A program made the translations under genes and the position numbers. The notes under the pieces are model-generated. The model was not told the DNA's origin. It searched no databases and worked only from the letters and a program-made list of their open reading frames with translations. Below, piece after piece: positions 26,215-34,348 of a stretch of DNA of 64,000 bases (the stretch's first letter is position 1; every line of letters starts with the position of its first letter). Source of the stretch: Bacillota bacterium (GTDB taxonomy: Bacteria; Bacillota; Clostridia; Christensenellales; Christensenellaceae); assembly GCA_023408315.1 (NCBI GenBank), contig JAEYKI010000004.1:78228-142227 (forward strand). Direction: 5' to 3'.

Positions 26215-27249
26215 ATGGCGGCAGATAATAATAAAGTTAAAGTATTGGTAGTGGACGACTCCTTGTTTTTCAGAACTGCAATTGCCAACGCTCTGTCGTC
26301 GCATCCCAACCTGAGAGTTGTGGGCATGGCGGCCAGCGCTTTTGAAGCGAAAGATAAAATACAGGAACTGAACCCCGATGTAGTGACCCTGGATGTTGAA
26401 ATGCCCAAAATGAACGGGATTGAATTTTTAAAGATTCTGATGGCACAGAAACCCATGCCCGTTGTGGTGGTAAGCGCGGTAAACGGCATTGTGTTTGAGG
26501 CGTTTAAAGCCGGAGCTGTGGACTTTGTGGTAAAACCCGCATCCGCCAAGCCGGACAATATGAGCGGCTTTTTTAGTGATCTTGCCGGCAAGATATTGAT
26601 TGCCGCAAGCGCGAAATTGAAATATGGAAAATCTGAAATGCAGGTTCCGGTGCATGCTTCCGGCAGGATTAAAAATATGAACGGGCTGATAGCGCTTGGA
26701 GCTTCTACGGGTGGAACGGAGGCCACCAGCGCAATTTTGAAAGCGTTGCCGCCCGGGATTCCGGGCATGGTGGTGACGCAGCACATGCCCCCCGTATTTA
26801 CCAAGATGTATGCGCAGAGGCTGGACAAGGAGTGCGCGCTCTCTGTGAAGGAAGCGGAAGACAATGATATTGTGATGCCGGGACACGTTTATGTGGCGCC
26901 GGGAGACAAACAGATGACCGTAACCAAAAAAGGCGGTTCCATGATTATCCACTGCAAGCCGGGTGAAAAGGTAAGCGGGCATTGCCCCTCTGTGGATGTG
27001 CTGTTTGGTTCTGTAGCGGAATTTGCAAACGAAAACACGATTGGAATCATTCTGACCGGAATGGGGTCCGATGGGGCGAAAGGCATGCTGGCCATGCGAC
27101 AGAAGGGCGCGTATACCATTGGGCAGGATGAAAAAAGCAGTGTGGTGTACGGCATGCCCATGGTTGCTTATAAGGTGGGGGCGGTTGCCAAACAAACGTC
27201 TCTTGAAAATATAGCCGGAACTTTACTGGAATACCTGGTTAGGAAATAA
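26215..27249 (+). CDS. cheB: CheB chemoreceptor methylesterase / deamidase
   Basis: CheB removes methyl groups from chemoreceptors when phosphorylated by CheA, opposing CheR. The 344-residue product has a receiver domain (phosphorylated Asp60 in VTLDVEMPKMNG) and a methylesterase domain with the catalytic triad Ser164 (GASTGG), His190 (VTQHMPP) and Asp286 (GMGSDGAKG). AGAAAGG precedes ATG 26215. It is the last gene of the operon and ends one base before the convergent FlhB-like gene. CheR is encoded separately at 34349. Confidence 0.97.
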   Translation: MAADNNKVKVLVVDDSLFFRTAIANALSSHPNLRVVGMAASAFEAKDKIQELNPDVVTLDVEMPKMNGIEFLKILMAQKPMPVVVVSAVNGIVFEAFKAGAVDFVVKPASAKPDNMSGFFSDLAGKILIAASAKLKYGKSEMQVPVHASGRIKNMNGLIALGASTGGTEATSAILKALPPGIPGMVVTQHMPPVFTKMYAQRLDKECALSVKEAEDNDIVMPGHVYVAPGDKQMTVTKKGGSMIIHCKPGEKVSGHCPSVDVLFGSVAEFANENTIGIILTGMGSDGAKGMLAMRQKGAYTIGQDEKSSVVYGMPMVAYKVGAVAKQTSLENIAGTLLEYLVRK

Positions 27250-27250
27250 T

Positions 27251-27535
27251 TTATTTCTTTTTATATTTTTGATCCATTTCAAATACAAATACAAATACCT
27301 GGGCGACGGCTTGATACAGCTTTGGCGGTATAGCGTCCCCCACGGACAAAGCCTGCAGCATCTGGGACAGGCCTGTATTTTCTACGACAGGAACGCCCGT
27401 TTCTCTGGCTTTTTCTATCATTCTGTCCGCAACAAGCCCCTGACCCAGTGCAGTGACCACGGGAGCGGCATCTTTTGTTTGGTCGTATTGCAGTGCGGCC
27501 GCCTGTTTTCTGTCCCTTGGAATAATTTTTTTCAT
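27251..27535 (-). CDS. FlhB C-terminal-domain-like protein (YlqH type)
   Basis: The 94-residue product resembles the cytoplasmic tail of FlhB and its relatives but lacks the membrane part and the NPTH cleavage motif. Visible features are the AAALQYD start, VTALGQGLVADRMIEKARETG, and VENTGLSQMLQAL followed by IPPKLYQAVAQVFVFV. Free-standing FlhB tails of this kind (YlqH/FhlB) can partly replace the FlhB C-terminus in Bacillus. ATG 27535 has AAAGGAG six bases upstream. It lies 15 bases after the FliK-like gene in the same operon, pairing a switch-like and a ruler-like protein. Confidence 0.85.
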   Translation of the reverse strand: MKKIIPRDRKQAAALQYDQTKDAAPVVTALGQGLVADRMIEKARETGVPVVENTGLSQMLQALSVGDAIPPKLYQAVAQVFVFVFEMDQKYKKK

Positions 27536-27550
27536 CCGGTTCTCCTTTGC

Positions 27551-29272
27551 TTAGACCTGAATGTCAAGGCCGCCCGGTGCAAAGCTGCTTATGGCTGCGA
27601 ATACGCTTTGCGCGTTGAGGGGGGTGGTCTTTTTTTCCAATACCTCAAAAGAAAGGTTTTTAAGTGTGAATCCTGCGTCCTCAAGAGAACCGCGCAATTC
27701 CTGCGCGTTTTCTTCGGCAAAACGGCAGGCCGTTTGGGAGGTGAGCCGCAGGCGTATATCCAGGCTTCTGCCATCCGCGCGAAGCAGGGTCTCACAGCGG
27801 CCCATGTTTTGCGTATCCAGGGCAATGAGTATGGTGCAGTCCTCCCTTGCCTCTTGCGTCCGGCGGTTGCGTTCGAATACATACAGCTCGGCGGTTGTTT
27901 TCTGTTCCCGGAACTGAAGGGGTATCTGGCAGTAATAGAAGTTTTCCAGGCCCGCGTTGAGGCCAATCTGGCTGCGAATTTCGGAGGCTTGCCGGGTAAG
28001 GGTATGCTTTTCGCCCACAAGGCCCGCAACGGCGGTCTCCACGTCTTCAGCCTGCTTTTCCTGCCTGCGGAGGGTATTTTGCAGTGATTCGGCTGTAACA
28101 GTATTGAACTGGGGCTGCACGGTTGCAAAGAAGTTGTTTAAATGTTGAAACAGCGTTTGCAGCGTTTGCGGGTTTGGCGGCGTATTGGCGGGTGAAACGG
28201 AAGCCTTGGGAGAATTGGTTCCGGCATCTGGGGTTTGCGGCTGGATGGGGGCATTTGGCGGCGGGGCAGCGGGCGGGCTGTATGCCGCATGCAGGGCTGC
28301 TGTTACCGCTTTTTGCTGGGTTGGACTCAGGGCAAGGGAGGAGGCAAAGTCCCGGACAGCGGTTTGCGCCTGGCCGGGGGACATTGCGGGAAGCTGGCGG
28401 ATCAAAGCGGTAAATTGAGGAGAATCTGCGGTTTGGCGGGCCGCCTGCGGATCGGCCTGTTGCAGGCTCTTGAGGACTTGGTCCATGAATACGCGCGCGG
28501 CCGGAGCTTCCGGCTGCCTTTGCGCGCCGGCAGCCTGTTGCTGCTGCACGGGCATGTCTGCGGGCTGCTTTGGCGTATTTTTAGGCAAATCTGCGGGCTG
28601 CGCCGGCGTATCTGCTGCCGTTTGAAGCGGCGGGGCTTGCGAAAGGACCTGGGCGCCGGAAGGATTGCCCTGCTCTGCGGACGGAAAAAGTTGATGGATT
28701 GCTGCCTGGAGCGCTGTTGCCCGGTTCCCCAGGAGGGAAGTTTCCGATTGTATCTGCGTAAACAGCCGGACGACTTCTTCTTCCGGCTCTAGGTTGTTGG
28801 CGGCAAAAAAAGCGGCCGTTTCCTGCGGCATATTTGGATTTTCCTGCATGATGCGCGAGAGGTTTGCCAGGTTCTCCGGGGTGGGGGTATAACCGTACTG
28901 CTGCAAAATACGGGATGCAGACAGATTCTGCCGGGTAGGCTCAATGCCCGAACGGAGCAGGCTGATCTCTGAATCGCTGGCTTCCATGCGCAGGGGCTGG
29001 CCGTTTACCGAAGACAGCCGGAAAGCAACCGCGCGGCTGGTGCGGGATTCCAGCGCAAGGTCCAGCAGGTCTCCGGGAAGAAAGAACATTTCTCCCTTGA
29101 AATCCGCGCGCAGCGAAGAGCCATCCTGCATCCGGATGAGCAGCTTGCCCTTGTCCAAACCAAGGACCTGCACAGGGATAATATCCCCCGTATGAAGCGC
29201 CGCGAATTTTTGAGCCGCGGCCTGCTGTCCGGGAGTAGAAAAATTGATTTGAACAGGCTGTTCTATGCGCAA
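27551..29272 (-). CDS. second FliK-like protein (YlqG-like, flagellar export related)
   Basis: 573 residues. The N-terminal region (about 1-110) is beta-rich, the middle (about 190-400) is Pro/Gln/Ala-rich and unstructured, and the C-terminal part (about 430-560) resembles a Flg-hook domain (RLRLTSQTACRFAEENAQELRGSL kept here as two blocks: RLRLTSQTACR and FAEENAQELR; then LKNLSFEV). This layout is that of FliK and of YlqG, which lies next to ylqH in Bacillus. Start is TTG 29272 with GGGAGG eight bases upstream. The sigma-28 promoter at 29310-29336 fits a late flagellar role. Exact function is unknown. Confidence 0.65.
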   Translation of the reverse strand: MRIEQPVQINFSTPGQQAAAQKFAALHTGDIIPVQVLGLDKGKLLIRMQDGSSLRADFKGEMFFLPGDLLDLALESRTSRAVAFRLSSVNGQPLRMEASDSEISLLRSGIEPTRQNLSASRILQQYGYTPTPENLANLSRIMQENPNMPQETAAFFAANNLEPEEEVVRLFTQIQSETSLLGNRATALQAAIHQLFPSAEQGNPSGAQVLSQAPPLQTAADTPAQPADLPKNTPKQPADMPVQQQQAAGAQRQPEAPAARVFMDQVLKSLQQADPQAARQTADSPQFTALIRQLPAMSPGQAQTAVRDFASSLALSPTQQKAVTAALHAAYSPPAAPPPNAPIQPQTPDAGTNSPKASVSPANTPPNPQTLQTLFQHLNNFFATVQPQFNTVTAESLQNTLRRQEKQAEDVETAVAGLVGEKHTLTRQASEIRSQIGLNAGLENFYYCQIPLQFREQKTTAELYVFERNRRTQEAREDCTILIALDTQNMGRCETLLRADGRSLDIRLRLTSQTACRFAEENAQELRGSLEDAGFTLKNLSFEVLEKKTTPLNAQSVFAAISSFAPGGLDIQV

Positions 29273-29309
29273 GGCGGATTCCTCCCAATAAAAAAATCAG
29301 TTATAATAG

Positions 29310-29336
29310 ATATCGGCAAAACTTGCGGATTTATTA
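29310..29336 (-). promoter_or_regulatory. sigma-28 promoter for FliK-like / FlhB-like operon
   Basis: The minus strand reads TAAT, 15 bases, then a perfect GCCGATAT. This is 3/4 and 8/8 to the Bacillus SigD consensus with ideal spacing, and it lies 38 bases before the TTG start. Confidence 0.8.
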
Positions 29337-29374
29337 AATCATTTTAGTGTTGATAAGTTTTGGGCTTATTTGGC

Positions 29375-29401
29375 TAAAGTGACGCCCAAAAATCACGATA
29401 G
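29375..29401 (+). promoter_or_regulatory. sigma-28 promoter for the putative hydrolase and possibly fliD
   Basis: TAAA, 15 bases, then CACGATAG: 4/4 and 5/8 to the sigma-28 consensus with the CGATA core kept. It is divergent from the promoter at 29310-29336 and about 27 bases before ATG 29428. Confidence 0.6.
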
Positions 29402-29427
29402 AAAAAATAGAAACATAAAGGAGCGTA

Positions 29428-30459
29428 ATGATGGCTGAAATTGACGCTGTGAGCAGCGCAGGCAGCAACAGTGCTAATGTGCAGAACACCACGGAGAACA
29501 AAAATACGGCAAAATTGTTTGGTTTATTGCTCTCTTCCATGATGAACGAATCTGCAGGCTCCATTGCGGACTTTTCCAACCTGAACGGCTCCGATTCGGA
29601 CAGCGGCCTGTTAGGAGGCACGAGCAGCTTGATGGGTTCGTCCTCCATGATGAATACTTTAATGATGATGCTGCTGCTTTCCAACCAGAGCGGGGAGAGC
29701 GGCGGCAGCGGCATAAATGCGAACCTGCTTATGCAAATGATGGGCATGGATTCCACATCCTCCGCGCTTTCGTCAATGGGTTCTTCTGCTCTTGGTGCAA
29801 GCGGCTACACACAGGCCCTGCAAACCAGCACCACCGCAAGTATGCTTACAAGCTACTTAAATCAGTACCGCAGCGCAGGATCGGCGGGCTCTATTCCGGC
29901 GGCATCCTGGGTGGCGGCCAACCCCGGCATTGTGAGCCATGTGGGAGAACGCAGCGCCTCGGACTACCGGGCGGTGATCAACCAGTTTAACGTGGAGGAT
30001 AACGAACGGTACCGCGTAAACAAGCTTGGCCAGAACGATACGTACTGCAATATTTTTGCGTGGGACGTGAGCCGGGCAATGGGCGCGGAGATTCCGCATT
30101 ATATCAATGCCGCCACCGGCGAACCGGCCCAGGCCGGCAGCGCGGGCGCGGTGGAACTGGACGCAAACGCGGTAAACGACTGGCTGAACACATATGGCAA
30201 GCAGTACGGATGGGTGCAGGTGGGCGCGGAGGATGCGCAGGCCTTTGCAAACCAGGGCATGCCTGCCATAACCAGCTGGAAAAATTCGAACGGACACGGA
30301 CATATGCAGGTGGTGAGCCCGTCTCAGGACGGCGGATATGATGCGGCCCGGGGCGTTGCGATTGCGCAGGCGGGAGAGCATTTGTACAATTACAATTATA
30401 TAACGGCGGTATACGGCCAAAGCTCGCTTAAAAACGTGCAATATTTCGTCCATATTTAA
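29428..30459 (+). CDS. putative flagellum-linked cysteine peptidase/amidase (cell-wall hydrolase)
   Basis: 343 residues. The first 150 are Ser/Met/Gly-rich and disordered, without a signal peptide, like substrates of the flagellar export system. The C-terminal half has a possible Cys-His hydrolase core: NDTYCNIFAWDVSRAMG (Cys near residue 198), NDWLNTYGKQYGW and NGHGHMQVV (His near 288-290), a spacing seen in CHAP-like and phage-type peptidoglycan hydrolases. The family could not be named with certainty. AAAGGAG precedes two ATG codons (29428, 29431), and a sigma-28 promoter lies upstream. A role in opening the cell wall during rod or filament assembly is inferred. Confidence 0.6.
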   Translation: MMAEIDAVSSAGSNSANVQNTTENKNTAKLFGLLLSSMMNESAGSIADFSNLNGSDSDSGLLGGTSSLMGSSSMMNTLMMMLLLSNQSGESGGSGINANLLMQMMGMDSTSSALSSMGSSALGASGYTQALQTSTTASMLTSYLNQYRSAGSAGSIPAASWVAANPGIVSHVGERSASDYRAVINQFNVEDNERYRVNKLGQNDTYCNIFAWDVSRAMGAEIPHYINAATGEPAQAGSAGAVELDANAVNDWLNTYGKQYGWVQVGAEDAQAFANQGMPAITSWKNSNGHGHMQVVSPSQDGGYDAARGVAIAQAGEHLYNYNYITAVYGQSSLKNVQYFVHI

Positions 30460-30530
30460 AAAGGATTACAGTTCTTGGAGGAACGGACGATAATAAATAC
30501 AGGCCCTCTTCTTAGAAAGGAGTTGATCGT

Positions 30531-32900
30531 ATGTCTACAGTGAATTCTGCAACTTCTACATCAACAAATACGACGACCAGCACAAGTACGTCGAACAATG
30601 TGAATCTGATATCCGGGTTGTCTTCTGCCACCACCGCAAGGTCTACCACCAGGATAACCGGCATGTATTCCGGCCTGGATACCGATACGCTGGTAAAAGA
30701 CATGCTTTATTCCGAGCAGGCGAAGCTGGATAAAATTTTTAAAAGCGAAACGCTGGTTCAATGGAAATACCAGGCCTATACAGATATTAAAACGCAGCTC
30801 AAAGACTTCCGCAATACATATATGAGCGCAACAAGCAGCGCCAACATCTATTCCACAGCGGCTTACAAGGCCTATGCCGTAAGCATGACGTCCAACAATT
30901 ATGTGAGCGTTACGGCAACCTCCGCCGCTTCGGCAGGCGCGCATACCATCTCGAGCGTTACAATGGCGCAGGCGGCTACGCTCTCGGGCACAAAATACAG
31001 GAGCCAGGCGGCTTCTTATACAAGCACGGCCGGAACCAACAAGGTTGCGACCGCAACAGGCACCAAGGCTCTGCAGTCGGATGCGGGAGACGTTGCGCTG
31101 AAAGACCTGAAATATTCGGACGGAACCAGTGTGTTCAGCTTTGCGGATGAATCCGACAAGCTTTCTTTTACCGTGAACGGCAAATCGTTTGTATTTGACC
31201 AGAGTGAAACGCTGAACAACGTGATTACCGCCGTGAACGATGATACGACCGCAAAGGCTACCATGTCCCTGAACACGGACGGAACCATAACGATCAAAAG
31301 CGACGTGATTGGGTCTAGCAGCGCCTTGAATTTGCAGAATGTTGCCGGAGACAATTCTGTTTTTGGCACGGACGGCGCTTTTGGCATTGCGGAAGGCGAC
31401 GCGGCAAAATCCAGCGCGGTAAAAAGCAGCATGACCCTGGAGGAAATAGCGGCGGCAACGGGCAAAGACTTTGGATTTGACTCTTCTGGAAACGTGAGCT
31501 TTACAATTAACGGAAAAACCTTTTCCTTTGATAAGACACAGACAATGGACGAAGTGATGTCCACAGTGAACGCGGACGAAACGGCCAATGTGCGGATGAC
31601 TTATGATTCCGCTTCCGACAAGTTTATGGTCCGAAGCAATGTTACGGGTACGGGAACCAGCCTGGCTCTTGCCAATGTGGGGGACGGGCAGTTTTTCAGC
31701 GCTTCCAGCCCCGTTGGGATTGCCGCGGGTTCCACAACCAAGAAAAATACCATAGATATTGCAAACGACAGCATTAAAGACGCCGCGGCGAAAATGGGCA
31801 TGGATCTGACTCTGGACGCGGACAACAAATTCACTTTTTCTATAAACGGAAAATCCTTCTCCTTTGACGCGTCTACAACATCCGTTTCGGCCATGATGCA
31901 GAAGGTAAACGCGGACTCCGACGCGAATGCGACCATGACCTACAGCAGCATAACCGATTCGTTTACGATTGTAAGCGACACAATGGGAGCGGATGCCAGC
32001 CTTACGGTTGAAAACGGCTCCGGGGTAAATGCCTTTGGAAGCGGCGGATTTTTTGGATTGAGCGATTCGTCCGCGACGGGTTCGGACGCTTCCATGGTGA
32101 TTGACGGCGAGACTGTTACACAATCCAGCAATACTTTTACCATTGACGGAATGACCTTTAAGCTGACTGCGAATTTTGATTCCACTGCATCAGGCAGCAC
32201 GCAATCGGCGATTGATTTCAGCGTTTCGCAGGATATCGACAGTGTGATTGCAAAGGTAAAAGCCTTTGTGACGGATTATAACGCGCTTGTGGCCAGCCTG
32301 AACAGTACGATATCCGAACAGCAGGACTACGATTACCCCATTCTGTCTGAATCGGAGCGCTCCAGCCTTTCGGAAGAGGACCTTGCGACGTGGGATACGA
32401 AGGCCAAGCAGGGAATTTTGCACAATGATTCCGGTATATCTGACCTGCTGGTGGCAATGCGCACCGCGCTGTACAAAAAGGTTGGAGATACAGGGCTTTC
32501 CGCCTCGGATATTGGCCTTAGCACAGGCACATGGAGCGATAAGGGGCAGATAACGCTGGATGAGGACAAGCTGCGCAGCGTTTTGCAAACCGACCCCGAT
32601 GCCGTGTCCGAGGTGATGGTGGGCTCCAGCACATCCACCGACGCGGCTACCAAGACAAAATATTCGGGGTTGATTACCGGCTTTTACACCCAGATGACGA
32701 ACTATGAGAATACTCTGACCAAGACGACGCTTGTAAATCTGACTAACAAACTGAGCGACGATAAAACCAAATACAGCGAGCAGCTTGAAAAAATGCAGGA
32801 TAAGGAAACGGAGTATTATAACCGGTTTGCAGCCATGGAAACGGCGCTAGCACAATACAGCGCACAGATGAGCTGGCTTACTTCGCAATTTAGCAGCTAA
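30531..32900 (+). CDS. fliD: flagellar filament cap protein FliD (HAP2), enlarged
   Basis: FliD caps the growing filament and folds incoming flagellin. The product has 789 residues against about 450-680 in most relatives. The FliD N-terminal domain is present (GMYSGLDTDTLVKDM near 44-58) and so is the C-terminal FliD domain (AFVTDYNALV near 590, ending in a coiled coil). The extra length is largely three repeats of about 111 residues beginning at residues 212, 323 and 435, each starting with SF/TF-x-x-NGK-SF-x-FD. AAAGGAG precedes ATG 30531. It heads fliD-fliS and may share the sigma-28 promoter at 29375. Confidence 0.93.
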   Translation: MSTVNSATSTSTNTTTSTSTSNNVNLISGLSSATTARSTTRITGMYSGLDTDTLVKDMLYSEQAKLDKIFKSETLVQWKYQAYTDIKTQLKDFRNTYMSATSSANIYSTAAYKAYAVSMTSNNYVSVTATSAASAGAHTISSVTMAQAATLSGTKYRSQAASYTSTAGTNKVATATGTKALQSDAGDVALKDLKYSDGTSVFSFADESDKLSFTVNGKSFVFDQSETLNNVITAVNDDTTAKATMSLNTDGTITIKSDVIGSSSALNLQNVAGDNSVFGTDGAFGIAEGDAAKSSAVKSSMTLEEIAAATGKDFGFDSSGNVSFTINGKTFSFDKTQTMDEVMSTVNADETANVRMTYDSASDKFMVRSNVTGTGTSLALANVGDGQFFSASSPVGIAAGSTTKKNTIDIANDSIKDAAAKMGMDLTLDADNKFTFSINGKSFSFDASTTSVSAMMQKVNADSDANATMTYSSITDSFTIVSDTMGADASLTVENGSGVNAFGSGGFFGLSDSSATGSDASMVIDGETVTQSSNTFTIDGMTFKLTANFDSTASGSTQSAIDFSVSQDIDSVIAKVKAFVTDYNALVASLNSTISEQQDYDYPILSESERSSLSEEDLATWDTKAKQGILHNDSGISDLLVAMRTALYKKVGDTGLSASDIGLSTGTWSDKGQITLDEDKLRSVLQTDPDAVSEVMVGSSTSTDAATKTKYSGLITGFYTQMTNYENTLTKTTLVNLTNKLSDDKTKYSEQLEKMQDKETEYYNRFAAMETALAQYSAQMSWLTSQFSS
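31164..32100 (+). repeat. three tandem internal repeats in fliD
   Basis: The protein units start at bases 31164, 31497 and 31833 (intervals 333 and 336 bases). Each begins with a strand-turn-strand of the form SFTxNGKxFxFD and contains VN(A/D)D near position 24. Identity is visible at protein level but low at DNA level, so the duplication is old. Confidence 0.7.
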
Positions 32901-32960
32901 AACAGGCCGGTTTGAAAATTTTGTTTCAACAAAGAGCTATATAGGACAGGAGTTACTTAT

Positions 32961-33359
32961 ATGTACGCAACAGTCAATTTAAAAGAACGTTATAAACAGG
33001 ACTATATTTCCACAGCAAGCCCGGCCGATCTCATCATCATGCTGTATGAGGGCTGCATCAAAAAAATAAAGCTGGCGCAGATATACCTGGAGTCCGGCGA
33101 TATTGAGCAGACAAGCAGTTCATTAATGGGCGCGCAGGATATTATTGGGGAATTGATGAACAGCCTGGATATGAGCTTTGAGATTTCCGAGGATTTGCTG
33201 AAACTGTACGATTTTATGTTGAGCGAACTTGTACAAATGAATATGAAAAAAGAGTTGGACGCCGCGCCGGCGATTCTGAATATGCTCACCACGCTGAAAA
33301 ACGCATGGATTGATGCGAAGCAGAAAACGGAAACGAGCATGGTTTGCGAACAATACTGA
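32961..33359 (+). CDS. fliS: flagellin export chaperone FliS
   Basis: FliS binds the flagellin C-terminus in the cytosol and prevents premature polymerisation; it also meets FliW in Firmicutes. The 132-residue helical product has the family motif YKQDYISTASPADLIIMLYEG (N-terminal helix, positions 11-31, with the P-x-x-L-I-x-x-L-Y-x-G core) and LMNSLDMSFEISEDLLKLYDF further on. ACAGGAG precedes ATG 32961. It follows fliD and precedes the FliT-like gene. Confidence 0.95.
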   Translation: MYATVNLKERYKQDYISTASPADLIIMLYEGCIKKIKLAQIYLESGDIEQTSSSLMGAQDIIGELMNSLDMSFEISEDLLKLYDFMLSELVQMNMKKELDAAPAILNMLTTLKNAWIDAKQKTETSMVCEQY

Positions 33360-33379
33360 TTGTTGAGGGTAAAGAGGAT

Positions 33380-33775
33380 ATGAGTGAAAGATTGGATCTG
33401 ATAAAAGATATAGAAGCAGGGTTTAAATCTTTGATAGAAGTTACCGATTCCATCACCGCTAATGTGGAATTGGCCGAAACCAAGGAGGGCCTGGGCGTTA
33501 TTGTAAACGGCCTGAAGACACGCGCTGAAATTATGCAGCAGATCAGCGATATGCAAATGCGCCTGAAAGCTATGCCCGAGGAAAAGAGCGAAGAGCAGGA
33601 GTTTGAAAAGCATCACTGGCTGTGCCGCGAACTGGCCAAAAAGCTGCAAACGACCGACCAGACAAATATGCTGGCTTTAAACGGAGTGATGAACAGGTAT
33701 ATGGACAATGTGCGCAGCACAAAACAGTCCATCCGCGCGGTGAAAGCCTACAATATGCAAAACACAGGGCTGTAA
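33380..33775 (+). CDS. small helical flagellar protein, possibly FliT-like
   Basis: The 131-residue product is entirely helical and charged with no recognisable catalytic motif. Its position right after fliS is where FliT, the FliD chaperone, is usually found, and its size fits, but sequence similarity to FliT cannot be claimed by eye. The ATG at 33380 has GAGGG nine bases upstream; the frame is open back to a TTG at 33344 inside fliS. A FlgN-like or unrelated function remains possible. Confidence 0.5.
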   Translation: MSERLDLIKDIEAGFKSLIEVTDSITANVELAETKEGLGVIVNGLKTRAEIMQQISDMQMRLKAMPEEKSEEQEFEKHHWLCRELAKKLQTTDQTNMLALNGVMNRYMDNVRSTKQSIRAVKAYNMQNTGL

Positions 33776-33816
33776 GGCATGGGGCAAGGCTTATTATTTT
33801 AAAAGGTTGATTCTAT

Positions 33817-34269
33817 ATGAATGTAAAAGGCATCGCGCCTGTTTCGATGGACCGCATTACAAAAACAGTTATAGAAGACATGCCGGACAGCCCGGGGAAA
33901 GTTTTGCAGTTTCGCAGGCATCTCTCGGACGAAGCCGACAATTTGTATACCCAGCGCATAGCGGGGCTGATTTCTGATATTGAAAAACAGGGCAAGGTTT
34001 TGGGCGGCCGCGCGGACATTGGCGAGCTGCAAAAATACCGCGAGATGATTACCAGCCTTTTGAATGAGACAGTGAGCAACGGATTTGCCTTCTCCAAGGA
34101 AGCGACGCTTGGTTTTGGGGGCAGAAACAGGGTTTACGCGATCATCCGCCAGATCAATGGAAAGCTGGATGAAATGACCCGGAAGGTGCTCAGTGATGAA
34201 AAGAACAACATTAACCTGCTGGATAACGTGGACGATATCCGCGGGCTGCTGGTTGATTTGTTTCTGTAA
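33817..34269 (+). CDS. YaaR family protein (DUF327)
   Basis: The 150-residue protein matches the DUF327/YaaR family, with the characteristic end: GRNRVYAIIRQINGKLDEMT (about 103-122) and a terminal LLDNVDDIRGLLVDL. Family members are found in Firmicutes and spirochaetes, often among flagellar genes, but the role is unknown. AAAAGG precedes ATG 33817. It lies between the FliT-like gene and cheR, followed by a terminator-like hairpin. Confidence 0.85.
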   Translation: MNVKGIAPVSMDRITKTVIEDMPDSPGKVLQFRRHLSDEADNLYTQRIAGLISDIEKQGKVLGGRADIGELQKYREMITSLLNETVSNGFAFSKEATLGFGGRNRVYAIIRQINGKLDEMTRKVLSDEKNNINLLDNVDDIRGLLVDLFL

Positions 34270-34273
34270 AAAT

Positions 34274-34282
34274 TTCGACAAA
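34274..34282 (-). promoter_or_regulatory. perfect Spo0A-box sequence upstream of cheR
   Basis: The minus strand reads TTTGTCGAA, nine of nine to the Spo0A box, in the short gap between the yaaR-like gene and cheR. No convincing cheR promoter could be placed, so its role is unclear. Confidence 0.3.
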
Positions 34283-34307
34283 AAATCTGGCCAAACCGGC
34301 CATTTTT
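34281..34307 (+). terminator. terminator after yaaR-like gene
   Basis: TGGCC and GGCCA form a stem around AAACC with an A5 run before and a T5 run after; about 40 bases further on is the cheR start. Confidence 0.6.
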
Positions 34308-34348
34308 CATATATACTAATACTATGAGACATAAAAAAGAGGTATTTC

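Noticed and set aside
30561..32123. 520-codon open frame on the minus strand opposite fliD
   Set aside because: Shadow of a Ser/Thr-rich gene; no ribosome-binding site and no domain.
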